A stretch of 64,000 bases of DNA, from contig JAGWVE010000001.1 in NCBI GenBank assembly GCA_018971025.1, positions 1-64,000 on the forward strand. Reading direction: 5' to 3'. The translations under genes and the position numbers were made by a program. Below, one piece after another: positions 20,611 through 32,798 of this stretch; within the stretch, counting starts at the first letter, position 1, and the number at the start of each line of letters is the position of its first letter. The notes beneath the pieces are model-generated. The model made no database searches. It had not been told where the DNA came from and saw only the letters and a list, made by a program, of their open reading frames with translations. This DNA is from Bacteroidota bacterium. Its GTDB lineage: Bacteria > Bacteroidota > Bacteroidia > Chitinophagales > Chitinophagaceae.

Positions 20611-20641
20611 AGGATAAGTTTATAAAAGGAAAGATAGTTTT

Positions 20642-21565
20642 TTATTTTAGTAATTCGCAAGGCTTTAGACCGGTGTGCTTTTTAAAAGCCGCCGAAAAAT
20701 GCGATATAGATGAGTAGCCCAGTAACGCCGAAATATCTGTTACACTCAGGCCTTTTTCATAGAGCAAGTACTTAGCATGCTCCATGCGTTGTTGTTGGTA
20801 GAAATCAAAGATGGTGGTACCAAAAATTTCTTTAAACCCTTTTTTAAGGTAGCACTCATTCATGGCTACCTTACGGCTTAATTCTTTAATGGTAATAGGA
20901 TCTCCAATATGCTGTAATAAAATTTCACGGGCTTCGTAAATACGCTCTCTACCAGAAGGATCTGCTAAAAATTTACAACTAAAGCCTTCCTCTTTTTCGT
21001 CTACCAAACATGCTAAACTATACAGCAACAGCTCATGCACTTTGGCGTTTACAAAAATATTTTCGAGGGCACCGGTATAACTATTATTGAGTAACGAATC
21101 TAGTACCGAACGCTTTTTACCACACAATGAAAACACTTTGGTAAATGCATTGGGATGTTTAAATGCAAGCACATCGTCTTTGTAATTGCTTACTTTAACA
21201 TTGTGCACGTAAGGGCGTAAAAAAGTAGACGTAAAATGGAAGGTAAACGTGTCTACGGTTTGGTGTTTACCCGAACACTGCTCGGTAGGAAGCTGGCCAC
21301 AATGTGCACAACTTTTTTCTTCACAATAGCGGTTACCGGTGATGCAAAAACGGAGCTCTAAAAAGTTATTGGCTGGTTTTTTAGCGTCGTAGTGGTAAAT
21401 GAGCATACCCGTGTCTTCGGCTACCCAAGGATGCTGGGCATAATAACGCTTGATTTGGTACTGAACAGAGCCTGGAACCTGCTGTTCTTTGCTCAATAAC
21501 AGCTTCATACTGGGTTCGATCCCACTATGGTGCGCTACTTTTAATATGTCCATTACTTGTACCAT
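20642..21565 (-). CDS. AraC family transcriptional regulator with N-terminal cysteine cluster
   Basis: C-terminal AraC HTH (ITIKELSRKVAMNECYLKKGFKEIFG...SVTDISALLGYSSISHFSAAFKKHTG); C-X6-C-X4-C-X2-C-X7-C in N-domain. Confidence 0.9.
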   Translation of the reverse strand: MVQVMDILKVAHHSGIEPSMKLLLSKEQQVPGSVQYQIKRYYAQHPWVAEDTGMLIYHYDAKKPANNFLELRFCITGNRYCEEKSCAHCGQLPTEQCSGKHQTVDTFTFHFTSTFLRPYVHNVKVSNYKDDVLAFKHPNAFTKVFSLCGKKRSVLDSLLNNSYTGALENIFVNAKVHELLLYSLACLVDEKEEGFSCKFLADPSGRERIYEAREILLQHIGDPITIKELSRKVAMNECYLKKGFKEIFGTTIFDFYQQQRMEHAKYLLYEKGLSVTDISALLGYSSISHFSAAFKKHTGLKPCELLK

Positions 21566-21722
21566 CCAATTGCAAATTTAATGTATTACAATGGAGCCTT
21601 CTAAATTGTTTGTTTTAAAAGCCCCTTTTTAGCCTCAAATTGGCCTTCAAAACGGTCATGGAACTGTCAAATTTATGTGGAAAACACGGCTCCATTTTGG
21701 GCCTAAAAACAGCTTATTTTAA

Positions 21723-23756
<2,034 letters not shown>

Positions 23757-23892
23757 AAACTATCAAATTGTGAATAAACCAGCTTAAAATCTGCACAATA
23801 CAGCCTCTTAACTTATGGCTAGATTGTAGAAATTAGCTAGCTTGTGGAAGCAATTCGGTTGCTCATTAACTAACCTAACAAAATTTGAACAA

Positions 23893-24099
23893 ATGGACAC
23901 TTCAAAAATGATTAAAGCATATTGCCTTAAGACAAAAGAAAAAAACGTTCCAATGCAAGACGCAGTAGTTACTAAAACTGCTCGTGGTGGATACATGGCT
24001 GCTGGTCATGATGGCAAAGGAAATAAAATGGCTGCTATCTTAGGAGAAGCAAAAGCTTTACAAGCAATTGCTGATGGCGTTGCTAAAAAAGGATTCTAG
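23893..24099 (+). CDS. Small protein resembling DUF5679-type zinc ribbon but lacking most cysteines
   Basis: MDTSKMIKAYCLKTKEKNVPMQDAVVTKTARGGYMAAGHDGKGNKMAAI...; start trimmed to 23893. Confidence 0.7.
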   Translation: MDTSKMIKAYCLKTKEKNVPMQDAVVTKTARGGYMAAGHDGKGNKMAAILGEAKALQAIADGVAKKGF

Positions 24100-24130
24100 T
24101 TTAGATTTTTCTATCATAGAAAATATAATT

Positions 24131-24156
24131 AAACCTGCCTTTGGGCGGGTTTTTTT
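24131..24156. terminator. Rho-independent terminator between convergent genes
   Basis: AAACCTGCC-TTTG-GGCGGGTTT followed by TTTTT. Confidence 0.85.
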
Positions 24157-27100
24157 ATGCCTGCGCAGAAATGTCTACAGCTGTTGTGGCGGCAGCAGGA
24201 GTTTGTGGAATAACGCCCTTGTGCATGAGCGTTAAAAAGCGTAGCATCGCATCCATATCATTGATCTGATCTACCACCAACATAAATAATTTACCTACTT
24301 GTTTAAGGCGCGCTTTGTTGGTACCTGTTTGTAAATAGTCAAGCACTTTTTTAAATAACTCCGATTCAAAATAAGGAGAGTCGGGTCTATTAATAAAATA
24401 ACAACGGAGTGTATTTTCTTTTAAGGTCATTTTCTCGAAACCCAGGTCTACAGCGAGCCAGCGGCATTTCACTGTAGTAAATAAATCTGTTACTTGTGGT
24501 GGTAATGCACCAAAACGGTCTACAAGTTCTTTATTAAAATCTTCGAGATCATGATCATTTTCACAATTATCTAAACGCGTATATAAACTAAGGCGTTCTG
24601 CAATACTTTCGACATAAGAATCTGGAATTAAAATTTCCAAATCGGTATCGATGGTACAGTCTTTTACAAAATCGTCCTGCTTACTAATTTCTTCTTTAAA
24701 TAAATCTTTAAAGGAACTACGTTTTAATTCGCGCACAGCTTCCTCCAAAATTTTCTGGTACATTTCAAAACCAATTTCGGCCATAAACCCACTCTGATCG
24801 CCGCCTAATAAATTACCTGCACCACGTATGTCTAAATCACGCATTGCAATTTGAAATCCACTTCCTAAATCGGTAAACTGCTCCAGTGTTTGCAGACGTT
24901 TACGCGAATCGGAAGGAAGCGTACTCATTGGCGGCGCGAGTAAATAACAAAACGCTTTTTTATTACTACGCCCTACACGCCCGCGTAGCTGGTGTAAATC
25001 CGATAATCCAAAATGATGGGCATTGTTTACAATAATAGTATTGACGTTAGGGATGTCTACCCCACTCTCTACAATATTGGTACAAACCAGTACGTCGTAT
25101 TTTTTGTCTATAAAATCCAAAATACGTTCTTCTAATTCGTGCCCTTCTAATTGGCCATGTGCAAAGCCAATGCTTAAATCGGGACAAAGGCCCTGAATGA
25201 GGGCACACATTTCGGATAAGCCCTGCACCCTGTTATGAATAAAAAATACCTGACCCCCACGCTCTGTTTCGTAATAAATGGTGTCTCTAATAAAGTCGTC
25301 ATTAAAAACGTGGACCTCCGTTTGAATGGGCTGTCTGTTGGGTGGTGGCGTATTGATGATACTTAAATCACGCGCTCCCATTAAACTAAACTGAAGGGTT
25401 CGTGGAATAGGCGTGGCCGTAAGCGTTAAGCAGTCTACACTGGTTTTTAAAGTCTTTAATTTTTCTTTGTGACCTACTCCAAACTTTTGCTCTTCATCAA
25501 TAATCATGACGCCGAGGTCTTTAAACTTTACCTCTTTACCCAAAATACCATGGGTGCCAATAATGATATCAATTTTGCCTTCTGCTAATTTTTGTAAGGT
25601 TTCCTTTTTTTCTTTTGCCGATTTAAAACGGTTGATAAAATCTACAGTCACTGGAAAATCGGAAAGCCTTTCTTTAAAGGTTTTGTAATGCTGAAAGGCT
25701 AAGATAGTGGTAGGCACCAGCACGGCGGCCTGCTTACCATCCACCACCGATTTAAAAGCTGCACGCACGGCTACTTCTGTTTTACCAAAACCCACATCTC
25801 CACAAACAAGCCTATCCATGGGCGATGTAGACTCCATATCACGCTTGACGTCTTGGGTGGCTTTGTACTGATCGGGTGTGTCTTCGTAAATAAAAGAAGC
25901 TTCAAGCTCTGTTTGTAAATAATTATCGGGCGCATGCGCAAAACCAACCTGCGCTTTACGCGCGGCATATAATTTAATTAAATCAAAAGCAACTTCTTTA
26001 ACCTTGGCTTTTGTTTTTTCTTTGAGCTTGGCCCACACGTCGGAACCTAGCTTATTAATTTTAGGCATCGTGCCTTCTTTGCCCGTATACTTTGAAATTT
26101 TATGAAGTGAATTGATGTTCACGTATAAAATATCACCTTCTTTATAAATGATGCGCACCGCTTCTTGCGTTTTACCATTGACTTCAATTTTTTGAAGTCC
26201 CGAATAAGTTCCAACACCATGATCGATATGTGTTACATAATCGCCAGGTTGCAAGTCCCGTAAGGTTTTGAGCGTGATGGCTTTGTTTTTATTATACGCC
26301 TGCTTAACCTTGTATTTATGGTAGCGCTGAAAAATTTGATGATCAGTATAGCAAACAATTTTTAAGTCGTTGTCTATAAATCCTTCATGAATACTAGTAG
26401 GAACCGGAACAAAATTAATTTCTGTTTTGAGGTCTACAAAAATACTATGCAAACGCTCTAATTGCTTAGCCTGCTCTGCAAAAATATACAACGAATACCC
26501 AGCGCCTTCATGTGCTTTTAAATCTTTGATAAGTAAATCAAACTGTCTATTAAAAGAAGGTTGTGGTTTGGTATTGCATTCTATTTCGAGGGTGGCAGCA
26601 CCTGCATGCATGCCAAACTCAATGTGGTGGCGGCCCGCAAGGGACGCCATAATATCTTCGGAAGTAATAAAATCTTGCAAAGTAACGTCGTTCATAACAC
26701 GTGTATCATCTTCGTCGTCACTATTTTGCATGCGGTAACCACTATCCAGTAATGAAACAAAACCTTCGAGGTCTTCGTATTGTTGCGTTACTTTTTCACT
26801 AATAAAAGAAAGGTCTTTGGTCCATACCACCGTGTTCTCTTTTAAAAATTCAAAGAGCGAAACTTTTTCACCGGTGGTAAACTGCGTTTCTACATTGGGG
26901 ATGATATTAACCTGTAATAATTTTCTTTCGGAGAGCTGTGTTTCTGGATCAAAAATTCGAATAGAGTCTACTTCGTTGCCAAAAAGTTCAACACGATACG
27001 GCTTTTCGTTACCAAAAGAATAGATATCTAAAATGCCCCCTCTAATGGCAAACTGCCCCGGCTCATACACAAAGTCGGAACGCTTGAAACCATACATAAC

Positions 27101-27592
27101 AAAGAGTTCTAGCAAACTCTCTACATTGATGGTGTCATTGGTTTTGATCGAAATAATATTGGACTTAAGCGTTTCAGAAAGTACTACTTTTTCAAAAATA
27201 GCTTCAGGATACGTGACCAACATTTTTTTGTTGCCCCCCGCCGCTAACTTCGTTAGCGCCTCGGTCCGGAGCATCACATGAGAACTATTTAAAAGCTTGA
27301 AGTTTTTCCTGTTTTTAAATGACGAAGGAAAATAAAATACATCCAGTGCCTTCGAAACATTTTCGAGTGTGTTATGAAAATAAGCCGCTTCTTCCGCGTC
27401 TTGTAATATCACAATATGATTGAGTGAATCAGTGCTCGCGTGCGCAAACACCCCGGCTACAAAAAATTCGGGACTGCTACCTTGTAGGTTTTTTAAAAAG
27501 ATTTTTTGGGGATCGGGCAATAGAAGGCTGCTCACCAATTGATTGAGGTGGGGGGCATTATTAAACTGCGCTAGCAACACATCCAAATTCAT
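24155..27592 (-). CDS. mfd: Transcription-repair coupling factor
   Basis: LQPGDYVTHIDHGVGTYSGL (CarD-like), GDVGFGKTEVAVRAAFK, DEEQKFGVGHKEKLK; start trimmed to MNLDVLLAQ. Confidence 0.97.
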   Translation of the reverse strand: MNLDVLLAQFNNAPHLNQLVSSLLLPDPQKIFLKNLQGSSPEFFVAGVFAHASTDSLNHIVILQDAEEAAYFHNTLENVSKALDVFYFPSSFKNRKNFKLLNSSHVMLRTEALTKLAAGGNKKMLVTYPEAIFEKVVLSETLKSNIISIKTNDTINVESLLELFVMYGFKRSDFVYEPGQFAIRGGILDIYSFGNEKPYRVELFGNEVDSIRIFDPETQLSERKLLQVNIIPNVETQFTTGEKVSLFEFLKENTVVWTKDLSFISEKVTQQYEDLEGFVSLLDSGYRMQNSDDEDDTRVMNDVTLQDFITSEDIMASLAGRHHIEFGMHAGAATLEIECNTKPQPSFNRQFDLLIKDLKAHEGAGYSLYIFAEQAKQLERLHSIFVDLKTEINFVPVPTSIHEGFIDNDLKIVCYTDHQIFQRYHKYKVKQAYNKNKAITLKTLRDLQPGDYVTHIDHGVGTYSGLQKIEVNGKTQEAVRIIYKEGDILYVNINSLHKISKYTGKEGTMPKINKLGSDVWAKLKEKTKAKVKEVAFDLIKLYAARKAQVGFAHAPDNYLQTELEASFIYEDTPDQYKATQDVKRDMESTSPMDRLVCGDVGFGKTEVAVRAAFKSVVDGKQAAVLVPTTILAFQHYKTFKERLSDFPVTVDFINRFKSAKEKKETLQKLAEGKIDIIIGTHGILGKEVKFKDLGVMIIDEEQKFGVGHKEKLKTLKTSVDCLTLTATPIPRTLQFSLMGARDLSIINTPPPNRQPIQTEVHVFNDDFIRDTIYYETERGGQVFFIHNRVQGLSEMCALIQGLCPDLSIGFAHGQLEGHELEERILDFIDKKYDVLVCTNIVESGVDIPNVNTIIVNNAHHFGLSDLHQLRGRVGRSNKKAFCYLLAPPMSTLPSDSRKRLQTLEQFTDLGSGFQIAMRDLDIRGAGNLLGGDQSGFMAEIGFEMYQKILEEAVRELKRSSFKDLFKEEISKQDDFVKDCTIDTDLEILIPDSYVESIAERLSLYTRLDNCENDHDLEDFNKELVDRFGALPPQVTDLFTTVKCRWLAVDLGFEKMTLKENTLRCYFINRPDSPYFESELFKKVLDYLQTGTNKARLKQVGKLFMLVVDQINDMDAMLRFLTLMHKGVIPQTPAAATTAVDISAQA

Positions 27593-27608
27593 AACGTCGT
27601 CTCCGGCG

Positions 27609-27616
27609 CAAAGATA
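27609..27616 (-). promoter_or_regulatory. -7 element TATCTTTG upstream of mfd
   Basis: Minus-strand TATCTTTG 16 nt before ATG 27592. Confidence 0.5.
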
Positions 27617-27651
27617 ACAAAACGCCACCCAAAGTCATGAGCAGCGCCTAA

Positions 27652-28140
27652 TTAATAGCTCGCATCGACATTGACGCTTATTTGAAGACGCGTTTGCTTG
27701 CCAACCACTACCCTGCACAACCCAATATTGTTTTTCTCATCAAATTGGTTGGCAAAAAAGGCGCCGCCTTTTCGTACAAAAACGGAGTAGGTGCCTGCCT
27801 CAAGTGCAGCGCTAAACTGCCCGGCCTCGTTGGTATCAAGTTTTTGTACCAAACGCGTATTCACACTTACAAAAAGCGGACTCGTCCCAATTTGCTTGAC
27901 TTGAGATATATTAGTAGAATCGTATATATAAACAGTGGTTTTATAGGGTTTGGGAGCACCCGCAGACCCACCCACCATGGGCATTTGATTGCCTGAAACC
28001 TCGGTCACTTCCCCTACAATTCCCTGAATTTGGGTACTAGATTGATTGTCAGACGCTTTGGTGATGTTAGACGCTTTTGGGGTCTTGCAAGCAATCCCCC
28101 AAAAAATCAGGATAAATACATAGAAAAGAACTCGTTTCAT
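27652..28140 (-). CDS. Hypothetical lipoprotein
   Basis: MKRVLFYVFILIFWGIACKTPK lipobox; 162 aa. Confidence 0.75.
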   Translation of the reverse strand: MKRVLFYVFILIFWGIACKTPKASNITKASDNQSSTQIQGIVGEVTEVSGNQMPMVGGSAGAPKPYKTTVYIYDSTNISQVKQIGTSPLFVSVNTRLVQKLDTNEAGQFSAALEAGTYSVFVRKGGAFFANQFDEKNNIGLCRVVVGKQTRLQISVNVDASY

Positions 28141-28214
28141 ATCATTAAGTTATATGGTAATTAAGTATTTTAGTAATTCTATAAAAGCCCCTCGGGGTTC
28201 TAATGTGAAGATAT

Positions 28215-31200
28215 ATGAAAAGAATTAAGATTAGATCTATTATCGGTGTTTTTGCAATGGCAGGTTTTTGCATGTTTGCTCCTAAAATTATGTTGGCGCA
28301 AACAAACACAGAGCCCAGTATTTTAGAGCGTACTGCAAAGGGTGTGCGCATTGCAGAAAATGACAATTATATAAAAGCATTATCACTTGCCAAACAAAAG
28401 GGCTGGTCATTAACGATTACTGACAAGGAAGGAAATGTTGGAACACTAGTAGGTGTCGACGCTTTTAATTTACCTAAATATTATATCGCACATAATAATA
28501 CCATTGCAGCAAACACCACAAGAGCCAATCAATTGTGGCCAGGCGGTTCGTCCGGTTTAAACTTATCTGGTTCTTCTGCCAATATGAAAAATAAATTAGG
28601 CGTATGGGATGGTGGCAAAGTATTAGACACACACGTAGAACTAGTAGGGCGTGTTACACAAAAGGATAACGCTGCAACCCTTACAGATCATGGCACACAC
28701 ACAACAGGCACTATGATAGCATCTGGTGTAAACCCAAGCGCAAAAGGTATGGCATATGGTTTGCAAGGCATCATTGCGTATGATTATGGTGGAGATAAAG
28801 GAGAGATAGCCACAGAAGCTGCTAACTTATTAATTTCAAATCACTCTTACGGAATTGTTTCAGGATGGAATTACAATTCATCACAAAGTAGATGGGAGTT
28901 TAATGGAAAATCTACAGACAATGAAGATTACAAATTTGGTTACTACAGCACCGATACACAACTACTAGATTCAATTGCATACAATGCACCCTACTATTTA
29001 TATGTAAAATCGGCGGGTAATTCTAGAAACGTAAATGGTCCTGCTGTTGGTCAACCTTATTTCAGATACAATGCAAGTGGATCTATGGCCGCAGCAGGTA
29101 ATAGACCTGATGGTATTAGTAGCAATGATGGATACGATATTATTTCTTGGGATGGTAACGCAAAAAATATTTTAACAGTAGGTGCTGTGAATGGAATATC
29201 TTCTAGCTATGGCCGCCCCGAAGATGTTGTAATGAGTAGCTTTAGCTGTTGGGGTCCTACCGATGATGGCCGTATCAAACCTGATGTTGTTGCAGATGGT
29301 GTAGGGGTTTTATCAAGTATCGCCACTTCATCTACAAGTTATGCAAGCTATAGTGGAACATCCATGGCATCGCCCAATGCCGCAGGTTCCCTTTTACTTT
29401 TACAAGAATTGTATTCTAAATTAAAAGCGGGTTCTTTTTTAAGAGCTTCTACTATTAAAGGTTTAGCAGTGCATACCGCAAGCGAAGCAGGCACCGCACC
29501 AGGACCCGATTATAAATATGGTTTTGGACTTTTAAACGTAGAAAAAGCAGCAGCTGTTATTTCAGCATCTGTTGCAAATAACAATAGCACAAGTAGTGAG
29601 CATTTAATGTTTGAAAATGTTTTAAATGCAACCACCACAACTTTTTCTACCAATGTAATTGCATCTGGTAAAGGACAATTACGTGCAACTATTTCTTGGA
29701 CCGATCCAAAAGGAAATGTAGAAACAGTAAACGTATTAAACGACCGTACACCAAAACTTGTAAACGATTTAGACGTTCGTGTTACAACAAATGGTGGCGC
29801 AAAAGTATACAAGCCTTGGGTTATGATTCCTTCTAGTCCTAGCAGTGATCCATCTCCTGGCGATAACGTACTCGACAACGTAGAAGTTGTAGACGTGGAT
29901 AGTACCATTCCTGGGCAATCGTATACCGTTACAGTAAGTTATAAAAACACATTACAAAGAGGTTCGCAAGCTTATTCATTACTTGTTAGTGGCGTTGGCG
30001 GTGCAACATACTGCGCATCTGCTCCAACTTCTAATGCAGGTGGTAGAATAGATAGCGTAAGTTTTAAAACCATTCGTTTTTCTAATCCAGCTGGCGGCAC
30101 CACATACACCGATAACACAAAATTAATTACCTACGTAGAGCCTTTACAAAGTATTCCGTTTTATGTGAAAGCAAATAGTTCCGATGCAACCAACGTTAAT
30201 AAAATGGCTAAAATTTTTATTGACTACAACAACAACGGAACTTTTACAGACGACAATGAACTTGTTGCAACAAGTGGAAACTTAGCCAACGCTGCAGCAT
30301 TTACAGGTAATATTGCGATTCCTAACACCGTTACCATTGGCAACTATTTAAGAATGCGCATTGTGCTACAAGAAACCACCAATGCAGCAGATATCAATCC
30401 ATGCGGTAGTTATGCAAAAGGTGAAACACAAGATTATAGATTACTTGTAATCAATCCTTCTAACGACGTAACGGTTACAAGCATTACCAATCCTGGAACG
30501 GTAGAGTGTGCCGATAGTACACAATACTTAACCGTACTCTTAAAAAACAATGGTTCTTTACCTGCCGACAATGTAAGTGTTACTGCAGTTATTAAAGAAG
30601 GCACTACGGTTGTAGGCACGATCAATGCGCCTTATCCGGGCACTATTCCTGGTCAAACCACTACCAACCTTACCTTACAAAAACCATTTATTACCAAAGC
30701 AAACACTACTTATAATATTACCGTTACAGTAAATTATGCTTCGGATCAAAATCCTAACAACAACACACTTAGTAACGATATTACCATCAGTAGTAAATCA
30801 GGCACACCGGTTGCTGTTGGAAGCATTTGCGGTAATAACGCCATTTTAAAAGTTAACAATCCAGAAACAGGTGCTAACTATTATTGGTATAGCAGCGCAA
30901 CAAGCAATACACCTATTGCTTCTGGCCCAACCTATAATACCACAACTATTCCTGCCAATAAAACCTATTATGTAGGCAGAGAAATAAAAACAATTGTTGG
31001 ACCAACTACAAAAATGGCTTACCCAGATGGCGGCTATAACACGTTTAGCGGAAACTTTGTGCGCATCAACAACACGGTGCCTGTAATGATTGAGAGTGCA
31101 AGACTCTATATAGGCTATCCTGGAACCGTACAAATTATTTTAGCAGATTTAGGTACACTCAATGCCGATGGTAGTTACACCTATTACCCACTTGCTACTT

Positions 31201-32033
31201 TAAATTTAGCAGTAACAGCTACCAATCCAACACCCGCTACAGGTGCTGTTACAGGTAATCCTGCTAACGATACCGGTGCTGTTTATCAATTAAACATTCC
31301 GGTAAACACACCTGGAGATCACGTACTAATGGTAAAGTGTTCTAATGGAGCTTCTATTTTTAGAAACAATAACATTACGGGTACTACTTACCCAATGGCA
31401 ATACCTGGCGTATTTAGCATTACCGGAAATAGTGTAAACTGGGGTTCTACCAACGATCCAAATCCATACTATTATTTCTTCTACAACATGAAAGTAAGTA
31501 CGCTTGCAGGTTGTGTAAGTGATAAAGCAACCATTGTTGCAACAACAGTTGCAGCACCAACGATTACCAAAGTAGTAGACTCACTAGTAAGTAGTTCGGC
31601 AACAGGTAACCAGTGGTACTTTAATGATGCACCAATAGCTGGCGAAGTTGGACAAAAAACAAAGCTTAGACAAACAGGTGCTTATAAAGTAGTCGTAACA
31701 GACGCAACAGGATGTTCTCAAACTTCAAATATCATTAACCACGTAGTAACCGCTTTACCACCAGAAGTAGTGGCCCAAGAAATCAAATTGAGCGTATCAC
31801 CTAATCCAAATAACGGAAAGTTTAATGTTCATTTTGAAGTAAAAACAAAGGCCGATTTAACCGTAGATCTGTTATCTGCGAGTGGTCAAAAAGTATTTAC
31901 GCAATCGACACCTGGCTTTAATGGGGTATACAATAAAGAGATCAATTTGGGTAAACCAAGCTCGGCGTATTACTTATTAAAAATTGAGCACAACAAAAAA
32001 ACATACACACAAAAAGTAATTATCATAGACTAG
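28215..32033 (+). CDS. S8 subtilisin-like serine peptidase with GEVED-like domain and T9SS C-terminal sorting domain
   Basis: DHGTHTTGTM, GTSMASPNAAG; FIDYNNNGTFTDDNE; C-terminal SVSPNPNNGKFNVHFE...YLLKIEHNKKTYTQKVIIID. Confidence 0.93.
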   Translation: MKRIKIRSIIGVFAMAGFCMFAPKIMLAQTNTEPSILERTAKGVRIAENDNYIKALSLAKQKGWSLTITDKEGNVGTLVGVDAFNLPKYYIAHNNTIAANTTRANQLWPGGSSGLNLSGSSANMKNKLGVWDGGKVLDTHVELVGRVTQKDNAATLTDHGTHTTGTMIASGVNPSAKGMAYGLQGIIAYDYGGDKGEIATEAANLLISNHSYGIVSGWNYNSSQSRWEFNGKSTDNEDYKFGYYSTDTQLLDSIAYNAPYYLYVKSAGNSRNVNGPAVGQPYFRYNASGSMAAAGNRPDGISSNDGYDIISWDGNAKNILTVGAVNGISSSYGRPEDVVMSSFSCWGPTDDGRIKPDVVADGVGVLSSIATSSTSYASYSGTSMASPNAAGSLLLLQELYSKLKAGSFLRASTIKGLAVHTASEAGTAPGPDYKYGFGLLNVEKAAAVISASVANNNSTSSEHLMFENVLNATTTTFSTNVIASGKGQLRATISWTDPKGNVETVNVLNDRTPKLVNDLDVRVTTNGGAKVYKPWVMIPSSPSSDPSPGDNVLDNVEVVDVDSTIPGQSYTVTVSYKNTLQRGSQAYSLLVSGVGGATYCASAPTSNAGGRIDSVSFKTIRFSNPAGGTTYTDNTKLITYVEPLQSIPFYVKANSSDATNVNKMAKIFIDYNNNGTFTDDNELVATSGNLANAAAFTGNIAIPNTVTIGNYLRMRIVLQETTNAADINPCGSYAKGETQDYRLLVINPSNDVTVTSITNPGTVECADSTQYLTVLLKNNGSLPADNVSVTAVIKEGTTVVGTINAPYPGTIPGQTTTNLTLQKPFITKANTTYNITVTVNYASDQNPNNNTLSNDITISSKSGTPVAVGSICGNNAILKVNNPETGANYYWYSSATSNTPIASGPTYNTTTIPANKTYYVGREIKTIVGPTTKMAYPDGGYNTFSGNFVRINNTVPVMIESARLYIGYPGTVQIILADLGTLNADGSYTYYPLATLNLAVTATNPTPATGAVTGNPANDTGAVYQLNIPVNTPGDHVLMVKCSNGASIFRNNNITGTTYPMAIPGVFSITGNSVNWGSTNDPNPYYYFFYNMKVSTLAGCVSDKATIVATTVAAPTITKVVDSLVSSSATGNQWYFNDAPIAGEVGQKTKLRQTGAYKVVVTDATGCSQTSNIINHVVTALPPEVVAQEIKLSVSPNPNNGKFNVHFEVKTKADLTVDLLSASGQKVFTQSTPGFNGVYNKEINLGKPSSAYYLLKIEHNKKTYTQKVIIID

Positions 32034-32060
32034 TTAACAAGTGTAGCGTACCTTTAGGGT

Positions 32061-32798
32061 ATGAGAAAAATTAACCTAGTCATATTTCTAATAGCTGCTT
32101 GCTTAACAACAAGCAGCTATTCTTTTGCCCAAAAAAACGACAAAAGAACAGGCTATTTAAAAGACAGTGCAACGCAAATGCCCATTGTACTTGCTAGTGT
32201 TACCAACCTAAATACAAAGGTTACCGTAATGACAAGTAGCGCAGGTAAATTTTTGATTGCTGTTAAACCCAAAGACATTTTATCTTTTGCAGCGGTGGGT
32301 TATTATTTTGATACACTCACGGTTACAAGTACCAATAGTAACGATTCACTTCCAGTATTTTTAAAACCATTAGGTGCATACTTAGGCAACGTTACCGTAA
32401 GCAGTAAAGGGCTTAATAGGTATCAACAAGATAGTATAGAACGCCGCAAACAATTTTTACAAGGCATTGCTAATTATATGATACCAACGGTGTCGGCTGC
32501 CAACTCTGGCGCAGGTATCGCACTCAATATTGACCGTTTTTCTAGACATGAAAAAAACAAAAGAAGGGCCTACGCTTTTTATGAGTGCAACGAAAATGAA
32601 GCCTATATCAATTACCGTTTTACACCAGAACTAGTGGCTTCGTTAACAGGATTTAAAGAGGATACATTGCAAGAATTTATGCAAACCTACCGGCCTTCTG
32701 CCACATGGTTAAGAAGCAACCTTAATAAAGAAGATTTGATCTATTACATTAATGCGCAGCTTAAAAATTATAAGCCTACTCGTAACGAAGTGCGTTAA
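32061..32798 (+). CDS. Secreted carboxypeptidase-regulatory-like domain protein
   Basis: Signal peptide; GYLKDSATQMPIVLASVTNLNTKV...ILSFAAVGY. Confidence 0.75.
   Translation: MRKINLVIFLIAACLTTSSYSFAQKNDKRTGYLKDSATQMPIVLASVTNLNTKVTVMTSSAGKFLIAVKPKDILSFAAVGYYFDTLTVTSTNSNDSLPVFLKPLGAYLGNVTVSSKGLNRYQQDSIERRKQFLQGIANYMIPTVSAANSGAGIALNIDRFSRHEKNKRRAYAFYECNENEAYINYRFTPELVASLTGFKEDTLQEFMQTYRPSATWLRSNLNKEDLIYYINAQLKNYKPTRNEVR

Noticed and set aside
28188-28200. Small hairpin GCCCCTCGGGG before the subtilisin gene as a terminator or riboswitch
   Set aside because: Stem only 4-5 bp, lies in the promoter region of divergent genes, no U-tract in the correct position and no known riboswitch core seen.
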